DNA from: JBHHYR01 sp046757585
GTDB taxonomy: Bacteria > Desulfobacterota > Binatia > HRBIN30
NCBI GenBank assembly: GCA_046757585.1
Contig: JBHHYR010000002.1
Coordinates: forward strand, 1-62,393
Length of the DNA stretch: 62,393 nt
Direction: 5' to 3'
Under the pieces are notes generated by a model, which searched no databases, was not told the origin of the DNA, and worked only from the letters and a program-made list of their open reading frames with translations. This document shows positions 56,744-62,393 of the stretch, in pieces; position 1 is the first letter of the stretch, and each line of letters opens with the position of its first letter. The position numbers and the translations under genes were made by a program.

Positions 56744-57869
56744 CGGGGTAGCCGGCCAAGATGTGACCGGTGCTCTGGCGGCGGCGACTTTCCGCTTCCG
56801 GACGGATGCCCCGGAACTCGCCCGGTATGCCCGCGCACACCTGGCGACCTTGGTTACCAAAGCTGGAGGGCCAGTGCGCATCTGTTCCACGCTCCGCTGG
56901 CACGAAGGCCAGCCCCCCCGAGATCGTACCGGCGCCTTTCCCGAACTCGCGAGCATGGAACGGATTGATCGGGATCTCTACATCGCCCCCGGACGGTTGT
57001 GTTGGTTTCGTATCGACGACCTGCGTGATCTGCACCTGTACCTGAGTTGGCGGGAGGACCGGCTGACGGTTGAAGGGGACTTCTACTACCGCCTTGCCAG
57101 TGACTGGTATCGCGACCGAGCGAAGCGCGTGCTCTACCCCCGGCGCGTTGGAGAACTACGGCGGCGGCGCTTTACCACATTACTCTATTATCTAGTCTAC
57201 TACCCTTGCTGGTGGTGGCTGGAAGAGACGCAAGATCTGCACCCGATTCACGCCGCCGGTGTCCGGACGAGCAGGAGCGGCATCCTGCTCGGTGGCGCGA
57301 GCGGTGTTGGTAAATCGACGCTCGCGGTCGCGCTGGCCAGCCTACCAGGGGCCAAACTCCTGTCGGACAGCTTTGTGCTGCACAACGGAGCCGACATGTT
57401 TGCGGTGCCAGAGCCAATTCTCTTGGACGCGTGGAGCCGGCAGTGGCTGGGTAGCAAGGGCGATGAACTCGAGGCGATCGATTGGCGCTATTGTCTCAAC
57501 CGCACCGGTTACCGCCTGCCTACCTTCCGTCTGGCCGCCGATGGCCGAGCCGGCCTGCTCCTGTTCCCAAGGCGTTCGCCGGAGACGTACGTCAAGCCGA
57601 TCTCCTCTGAACAAGCCCACGAGCGCTTGAGCGCCGCTGATCTCATCATCAACGATCTGCGGCGTTACTGGGCCTTCGCCGCGGTTGTCGAGCATCTGGT
57701 ACCGGGTCGGCTGGTGGCGCGGCGAGAGGCACAGCTGGCACGGTTGACCGCCGCGGTGCCCGGTTACGAAATTGGGCTGAAGGCGGACGCGACGTGCACG
57801 GCTACAGTGGGCTCGATCTTGGAGCTCGTGGCAGATCAGCAGTTGCGCACCGCAAACGCGCGCCAGTGA
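56715..57869 (+). CDS. HPr kinase-like protein
   Basis: 384 residues from GTG 56715, where GGAAGGAG six bases upstream decides the start; the open frame to 56571 is shadow. It overlaps GNAT by 29 bases. The C-terminal half has the HprK fold: 'HPIHAAGVRTSRSGILLGGA', P-loop 'GGASGVGKSTLAVAL' (193-207) and 'GAKLLSDSFVLH'. The N-terminal half is unrelated to HPr kinase. No HPr/PTS gene is near. Such HprK-like proteins turn up in polysaccharide and peptide-modification loci and may phosphorylate a small molecule or protein there. Confidence 0.8.
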   Translation: MARVTSEALSGVAGQDVTGALAAATFRFRTDAPELARYARAHLATLVTKAGGPVRICSTLRWHEGQPPRDRTGAFPELASMERIDRDLYIAPGRLCWFRIDDLRDLHLYLSWREDRLTVEGDFYYRLASDWYRDRAKRVLYPRRVGELRRRRFTTLLYYLVYYPCWWWLEETQDLHPIHAAGVRTSRSGILLGGASGVGKSTLAVALASLPGAKLLSDSFVLHNGADMFAVPEPILLDAWSRQWLGSKGDELEAIDWRYCLNRTGYRLPTFRLAADGRAGLLLFPRRSPETYVKPISSEQAHERLSAADLIINDLRRYWAFAAVVEHLVPGRLVARREAQLARLTAAVPGYEIGLKADATCTATVGSILELVADQQLRTANARQ

Positions 57870-57878
57870 CCGGCGGTG

Positions 57879-59099
57879 ATGATCCGGGTGCTCTTGGTCG
57901 AAGCCTCGAGCGGGGGTGTGGTGGGTGGCTCGCTGACCGGCTTGTATCACTTGATTCGCGGCCTCGACCGCAGGCGCTTCAGCCCCGCGCTGGTCTTGTA
58001 CGAGCGCAAGGCGATCGAGACGGACATGAGTTGCCTCGGCGTACCCGTGTACCACGTGCGCCGGCACCACATACGCAAAGACCATGCCCTGCTTCAGTAC
58101 AGGGGCTACCAGCGGGTCAAGGCATCGCGCAGTGTCCGCACAGTGTTGAGCTTGGGGCGGCAGACCTTGCGTCTAATAGTGGAGGAGGCGCCAGCGGCTC
58201 TGCAGCTTGCTCGTGTGGTGCGGCGGTTCGGAGCGGACGTCGTCCACTTGGGCAACGGGGTGCGTGCCAACTTCGATGGTGTGCTGGCCTGTGTGCTGAT
58301 GGGCGTGCCATGCGTGTGCCACGTGAAAGGCTTCGAGAAGTACTCCGGTCGCGAGCGCCGGTTGGCTCGCCACATCGACGCACTCGTGTGCATGACACAC
58401 GCGGTGGAGGACCATTGCGTGCGCAACGGGGTGCGTGGCCGCACGATTCAGGTGGTGTATGACGCACTCGACGAGGGAGCCTTTGTGGCGAAGCGCAGTG
58501 CGGCGGCTATTCGGGCAGAGTTCGGAGTCGAAAACGGCGCACCGTGTGTGGGCGTGATCGGCAACATTCAGGAATGGAAAGGGCAAGCCATACTCGTCGA
58601 GGCGATGGCCCGTGTCAGCCGTGCGGTGCCCAACGCACACGCGTTCATCGTCGGCGGCGTGCATCGGGCGGGCACCACGTACCACGTGCAGCTGCAGGAA
58701 CGCATACGCGCCTTGGGCCTGGAGCATGTTCTGTCCGTGATAGGTTTCCGTGAGGATATCGCGGACCTCATGAACGCCTTGGATGTGATCGTCCATACTT
58801 CCGTGCGCCCCGAACCGTTCGGCCGGGTCATTCTCGAAGGAATGCTTCTTGGGAAACCCGTGGTTGCGAGCGCGGCGGGCGGCGTACCAGAACTAATCCG
58901 GGATGGCGAGACCGGCTTTCTTGCGCCGCCTGGAGACGCCGCAGGCTTGGCCGAGCGGTTAATCCCGTTGCTGCAAGATGCCGACTTGCGGCAACGGATC
59001 GGGCGGCAGGCTCAAAGGTGGGTACGGCAGCAGTTTAGTCTCAGCGGCCACGTTTCGGCTCTGTCCACCATCTACGAGAACCTCGCAAGGACACGATGA
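57879..59099 (+). CDS. Glycosyltransferase family 4
   Basis: 406 residues (ATG 57879; GTG 57876 is also possible). GT-B fold: N-terminal 'LVEASSGGVVGGSLTGLYHL', 'VVHLGNGVRANFDGVLACVL' and 'CHVKGFEKYSGRERRLARHI'; C-terminal nucleotide-sugar domain with 'GVIGNIQEWKGQAILVEAMA' and the E-x7-E element 'RPEPFGRVILEGMLLGKPVV'. It would add one sugar to the lipid-linked unit in the cytoplasm. It is the only classic glycosyltransferase seen in the window, so others must lie beyond the right edge. Confidence 0.9.
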   Translation: MIRVLLVEASSGGVVGGSLTGLYHLIRGLDRRRFSPALVLYERKAIETDMSCLGVPVYHVRRHHIRKDHALLQYRGYQRVKASRSVRTVLSLGRQTLRLIVEEAPAALQLARVVRRFGADVVHLGNGVRANFDGVLACVLMGVPCVCHVKGFEKYSGRERRLARHIDALVCMTHAVEDHCVRNGVRGRTIQVVYDALDEGAFVAKRSAAAIRAEFGVENGAPCVGVIGNIQEWKGQAILVEAMARVSRAVPNAHAFIVGGVHRAGTTYHVQLQERIRALGLEHVLSVIGFREDIADLMNALDVIVHTSVRPEPFGRVILEGMLLGKPVVASAAGGVPELIRDGETGFLAPPGDAAGLAERLIPLLQDADLRQRIGRQAQRWVRQQFSLSGHVSALSTIYENLARTR

Positions 59100-59103
59100 C
59101 CTT

Positions 59104-60885
59104 ATGCGGATATTAGGCATATCCTGTTTTTATCACGATGCCGCTGCAGCCCTGATCGAAGACGGGGAGCTCATCGCAGCGGCCGAGGAGGAGCGGTTCA
59201 GTCGCAAGAAGCACGACGCCGGATTCCCTCGGCTAGCCATCCGCTACTGCCAGGAAGCGGCGGGTGTGGCGGCACGGGACCTCGATTACGTCGTCTTTTA
59301 TGAGAAGCCGTTCGTCAAATTCGAGCGCATTCTGACAACTGCACTCAGCGTGGTCCCGAAATCATGGAAAGTGTTCGGCGATGCCATGACGACTTGGCTG
59401 CTGGACAAGCTGTGGGTGAAGAACCTCATTCGGCAGGAACTGGCCATCCCTGCCGGGCGCATCTTGTTCAGCGAGCATCATCTTTCCCACGCGGCGAGTA
59501 CGTTCTTGTGCTCGCCGTTCGACCAGGCAGCTATCCTGACGGTCGATGGCGTGGGCGAGTGGGCTACCGCTACCATGGGCCACGGCAAGGGAACCGACAT
59601 CAAGCTGTTGCGCGAGGTGCGCTTTCCACATTCGGTGGGCCTCCTGTACAGCGCATTCACTGCGTTCCTCGGTTTCGAGGTCAACGAAGGCGAGTACAAG
59701 GTCATGGGGATGGCACCGTACGGCACAGCGCGGTACGTGGACAAGGTGCGGAAACTCGTCCATCTCGATTCCGACGGCAGCTTTTGGCTCGACATGGATT
59801 ATTTCTGCTTCCACCACTCGTCCACACGAACGTACAATTCGAAATTCACTGATCTGTTCGGGGAGCCGCGCGACCCCGCCTGGCATTTCTTTACCGAGAC
59901 GTCGGGCTATCCGTCGTACTTCGAGCCAAAACCATCAAACTATAGCCAGCTGGCGGCCAGGAATCAGTACTACGCCGACATTGCCGCCAGCATCCAAGAT
60001 GTGACTGAGGAGATTGTCCTGAACATGGTACGGCGGTTGCGCCAGGAGACTGGCCTCGACCGCATCTGCCTGGCGGGAGGTGTGGCGCTGAACAGCGTCG
60101 CCAACGGGCGCATTCTGCGCGACACATCGATCCGCGATGTGTACATTCAGCCAGCCGCTGGCGACGGTGGCGGCGCGCTAGGTGCTGCCCTCTACGCCTA
60201 CCACTGCGTGCTCGGCCAGCCCCGTCGGTTCCTCATGCGTCACGCGTACTGGGGACAGGCGTTCAGTGCCGGTGAAATCAACGACTTCGTACGCGGGTGT
60301 GGTCTGCCGTCGCGGACCTACTCCAACGAAGACACACTCATTGATGCGGTGGTTGAAGAACTCCAGGCGGGCCGGGTGGTCGGATGGTTCCAGGGACGTT
60401 TCGAATGGGGCCCGCGGGCGCTGGGTTCACGCAGTATACTGGCGGACCCACGCCGACACGAGATGAAGGAGGTCGTCAATATCAAGATCAAGTTCCGTGA
60501 GCCGTTCCGCCCCTTTGCTCCGTCCGTTCTGGCCGAGAGCGCCGAGCGCTTTTTCGCTCTTCCGGAAGCACCACGGCACTACCCGGCCCGCTTCATGCTG
60601 TACGTCGTGGACGTGAAGCCGGGACAAGACGAGGTGCTCCCCGCCATCACCCATGTGGACGGTACTGCGCGGCTGCAGACCGTGCACAAGGGCGAGAGCA
60701 GGCTGTACTACGACCTGATCGAGCGTTTCGGGCAGCGAACCGGCGTTCCCGTCCTCCTGAACACCTCCTTTAACCTCAAGGGTGAGCCCATCGTGACCAC
60801 TCCAGCCGATGCCTTCAGCACATTCGCACGAAGCGGCATGGACACGGTGGTGTTGGGCGACTGCCTCGTTCGCAAGGAGCCGTGA
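59104..60885 (+). CDS. NodU/CmcH-type O-carbamoyltransferase
   Basis: 593 residues from ATG 59104. The N-terminal Kae1-like domain shows 'ILGISCFYHDAAAALIEDGE', 'AAEEERFSRKKHDAGFP', 'SEHHLSHAASTFLCSPFD', 'ILTVDGVGEW' and 'NEGEYKVMGMAPYG'; then 'LAGGVALNSVANGRIL' and 'GDGGGALGAALYAY'; the C-terminal domain has 'FEWGPRALGSRSILADPRR' and 'VLLNTSFNLKGEPIV'. It uses carbamoyl phosphate and ATP to carbamoylate a hydroxyl, probably on the glycan. It heads a carbamoyltransferase/SGNH/DUF5989 group seen again in other loci. Confidence 0.93.
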   Translation: MRILGISCFYHDAAAALIEDGELIAAAEEERFSRKKHDAGFPRLAIRYCQEAAGVAARDLDYVVFYEKPFVKFERILTTALSVVPKSWKVFGDAMTTWLLDKLWVKNLIRQELAIPAGRILFSEHHLSHAASTFLCSPFDQAAILTVDGVGEWATATMGHGKGTDIKLLREVRFPHSVGLLYSAFTAFLGFEVNEGEYKVMGMAPYGTARYVDKVRKLVHLDSDGSFWLDMDYFCFHHSSTRTYNSKFTDLFGEPRDPAWHFFTETSGYPSYFEPKPSNYSQLAARNQYYADIAASIQDVTEEIVLNMVRRLRQETGLDRICLAGGVALNSVANGRILRDTSIRDVYIQPAAGDGGGALGAALYAYHCVLGQPRRFLMRHAYWGQAFSAGEINDFVRGCGLPSRTYSNEDTLIDAVVEELQAGRVVGWFQGRFEWGPRALGSRSILADPRRHEMKEVVNIKIKFREPFRPFAPSVLAESAERFFALPEAPRHYPARFMLYVVDVKPGQDEVLPAITHVDGTARLQTVHKGESRLYYDLIERFGQRTGVPVLLNTSFNLKGEPIVTTPADAFSTFARSGMDTVVLGDCLVRKEP

Positions 60886-60891
60886 GCGAGC

Positions 60892-62106
60892 GTGAGTCGC
60901 GGTCGGGAGCTGCTGGCAGGCGCCGTGCTCGCCGGACTGGGAGTCGCGTGCGCGGCCGCCATGCTCGAGGTCGGAGTGCGATGGCTGCACCTCGTGCCGG
61001 ACAGGTTCTGGAGGCCAGACCCCGTACTCGGTCTCCGGCTGATCCCTGGGAAAGATGGATGGTGGACGCAGGAAGATCGCGAGTTTCTAGTGCCGGTAAA
61101 GGTCAATGCCCACGGCCTCCGAGACGTCGAGCATTCGTACGCCAAACCGCCGGGCACGTTTCGAATCCTCGTGCTTGGCGACTCCTTCGTTGAAGCGATG
61201 CACGTGCCGCTCGAAGCTGCGTTCCCCCGCGTGTTGGAACGGCGACTGAACGCGACTCACCCCAGCCAGCGCGTCGAGGTCATCGGTGCGGGCGTCAGCG
61301 GTTACGGAACCGCTAGCGAGCTGCTGTATTTCGAACGCGAAGGCAGGCGGTATCAGCCGGACATCGTCTTGCTAGCCTTCTATCCCGGCAACGACGTGAA
61401 GAACAACAGTCCTACGCTCGAGGACGTGCTCAAGCCAGTGTACGCTGCTGATGGCAGCCTGCGGCGCGTGGTGCCTGCGGCCGCACCGCGACACTCGAGA
61501 GGTTGGCGTGCGTTGCTTGTCCGTTCGGCAGCGTACCACTATTTTCGTCAGGTGCTCCTTGTGCAGCATCCGCACTTGGCACACAGCCTCGCCGAGTACG
61601 GGTTGCTACGCTACGAGGCATTACGCGCGACATCAGAACACGGTGGCGTCCCTGTGGATTACGGCGTGTATGCAGCTTCGCTGCAGCCAGAATGGCGGGA
61701 GGCGTGGCGACACACGGAGAGCCTCCTGCAAGAGTTGCGGCGGGTCGTGACAGCGAACGGAGCACGCCTGGTGGTTGCGGTACTGTGCGCCCGCGACCAA
61801 ATCTACCCTGCATGGTGGCGAGAGGTTCTAGCGGCGCATCCCCGCATGCAGAGCGCACGCTGGAACCTAGATGCGCCTCAACGTCGCGTCGAACGCTGGT
61901 GCGCGCAACACGGGGTTCCATGTGTGGCGTTGGCCGCCGCGTTTCGTGCGGCCGCTGCGCATAGCGGCGATGTTCTTCACTACCACTACGACGGGCACTG
62001 GACCGTTGCTGGTCACCGCCTGGCAGCAACGGTGTTGCAAGACTTCCTCGAGCAACACCAGTTGGTGCCAAGTCGACAGCAAGGAGCGAAGCATGAAGTT
62101 CACTGA
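60892..62106 (+). CDS. SGNH/GDSL-type hydrolase or acyltransferase-like protein, membrane-anchored
   Basis: 404 residues; GTG start, AAGGAG 12 bases before. An N-terminal hydrophobic segment (7-25) anchors or exports it. Catalytic blocks: 'ILVLGDSFVEAM' with Ser98, 'GAGVSGYGTASELLYFE', 'LAFYPGNDVKNN' (block III Asn) and 'HYHYDGHWTVAGHRLAA' with the Asp-x2-His pair. It would remove or transfer acyl groups in the periplasm. It overlaps the next gene by 14 bases. Confidence 0.85.
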   Translation: MSRGRELLAGAVLAGLGVACAAAMLEVGVRWLHLVPDRFWRPDPVLGLRLIPGKDGWWTQEDREFLVPVKVNAHGLRDVEHSYAKPPGTFRILVLGDSFVEAMHVPLEAAFPRVLERRLNATHPSQRVEVIGAGVSGYGTASELLYFEREGRRYQPDIVLLAFYPGNDVKNNSPTLEDVLKPVYAADGSLRRVVPAAAPRHSRGWRALLVRSAAYHYFRQVLLVQHPHLAHSLAEYGLLRYEALRATSEHGGVPVDYGVYAASLQPEWREAWRHTESLLQELRRVVTANGARLVVAVLCARDQIYPAWWREVLAAHPRMQSARWNLDAPQRRVERWCAQHGVPCVALAAAFRAAAAHSGDVLHYHYDGHWTVAGHRLAATVLQDFLEQHQLVPSRQQGAKHEVH

Positions 62107-62272
62107 AGGACTGCGGGAACGTTTCGGGATCGCCGGCGAACTCATGGGGTTCCTCTGGCAGCGCAAACTCTGGTGGCTGATTCCCATGGTGTTCGTGCTG
62201 CTCGTGTTCGGGGGCTTGATGGTGACGGCACAGAGCTCAGCCTTGGGTCCGTTCATCTATACATTATTCTGA
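62093..62272 (+). CDS. DUF5989-type small membrane protein, 59 aa
   Basis: AAGGAG six bases before ATG 62093. 'FGIAGELMGFLWQRKLWWLI' followed by one helix ('PMVFVLLVFGGLMVTAQSSA') and a 'LGPFIYTLF' end. This size and pattern fits the small DUF5989 proteins that often accompany carbamoyltransferases. Function unknown; perhaps a subunit or membrane adaptor of the carbamoylation system. Overlap with the hydrolase gene indicates coupling. Confidence 0.75.
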   Translation: MKFTEGLRERFGIAGELMGFLWQRKLWWLIPMVFVLLVFGGLMVTAQSSALGPFIYTLF

Positions 62273-62283
62273 CGGGGGGTGCT

Positions 62284-62393
62284 GTGGCGAGTATCTCTAA
62301 TGCGGCCTCCTCTGCGCCGGACAGCACGCGTGGAAAGCTGTTGGTGGCCGTCTTCCTGCTCAACCTCTGCTACATCCTGACCTTCCCGGCTCG
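62284..62393 (+). CDS. Start of a further membrane protein, cut by window edge
   Basis: GTG 62284 is preceded by a G-rich ribosome-like site and lies 11 bases after the DUF5989 stop. 36 residues are visible: a polar start ('ASISNAASSAPDSTRGK'), then the beginning of a hydrophobic helix ('LLVAVFLLNLCYILTFPA'). The family cannot be told; it shows that the operon continues past the window. Confidence 0.5.
   Translation, partial: MASISNAASSAPDSTRGKLLVAVFLLNLCYILTFPA

Noticed and set aside
1..62393. CRISPR arrays, rRNA, tRNA or insertion sequences
   Set aside because: No regularly spaced direct repeats, no cloverleaf or rRNA-like conserved strings, and no transposase frames were seen by reading.

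Overview
This window is high-GC DNA with tightly packed genes and strong GGAGG-type ribosome sites. It carries a type IV pilus assembly operon, several lipoproteins with lipoboxes and an outer-membrane polysaccharide export lipoprotein, so the host is Gram-negative. Three traits fit an uncultured deltaproteobacterial-like lineage, for example Binatota: Thr/Pro-linked Ig-like lipoproteins with C..D..C.GG..C motifs, an AidB-like acyl-CoA dehydrogenase, and an SDR/PrpD/PgeF group. That placement is inference only. I saw no tRNA, rRNA, CRISPR array or intact mobile element.

Layout. 1-8 kb: the end of a ketopantoate reductase-family gene, an acyl-CoA dehydrogenase, a Crp/Fnr regulator, small unknown genes, an XRE regulator and D-Ala-D-Ala ligase. 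7.5-21 kb, minus strand: pilMNOPQ-aroKB, then a small lipoprotein, a giant (1852 aa) Ig-like repeat lipoprotein and aroQ. 21-28 kb: rlmE, divergent uvrD/pcrA, and a minus-strand group running SDR, phosphotyrosine phosphatase-like, MmgE/PrpD, PgeF and a small exported protein. 28.6-34.1 kb: two NtrC-type sigma-54 activators, each next to an odd, degenerate kinase-like protein. One of these is a REC-like/AAA+/histidine-kinase fusion.

34.1-62.4 kb, plus strand: a very large surface-polysaccharide gene cluster that runs off the right edge. It starts at a near-perfect sigma-54 promoter (34239-34254). The order is: ExeA-like ATPase with LysM and SPOR domains; NusG paralogue; a 307-nt structured leader; export lipoprotein; chain-length protein; ParA-like 'autokinase' whose P-loop lysine is replaced; Wzy/WaaL-type protein; FemAB-like protein; methyltransferase; DegT aminotransferase; an unusual sugar-phosphate transferase fusion; epimerases and an oxidoreductase; a second methyltransferase; a threonine-synthase-like enzyme; a PLP decarboxylase; an unrecognised protein with ATP-grasp-like stretches; Wzx flippase; GNAT; HPr-kinase-like protein; GT4; carbamoyltransferase; SGNH hydrolase; DUF5989-type protein; and the start of another membrane protein. 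Many junctions are ATGA or GTGA overlaps, so these genes are probably translated as one coupled operon.

How the parts may work together (inference). The sigma-54 activators switch on the glycan operon. The NusG paralogue may act on the structured leader to keep RNA polymerase going through about 28 kb. The glycan is built on a lipid by the sugar-phosphate transferase, flipped by Wzx, polymerised or ligated, and exported. The threonine-synthase-like, decarboxylase and ATP-grasp-like trio, with GNAT and carbamoyltransferase, suggests an amino-acid- or amine-derived and carbamoylated decoration. That trio is the best candidate here for undescribed biology.
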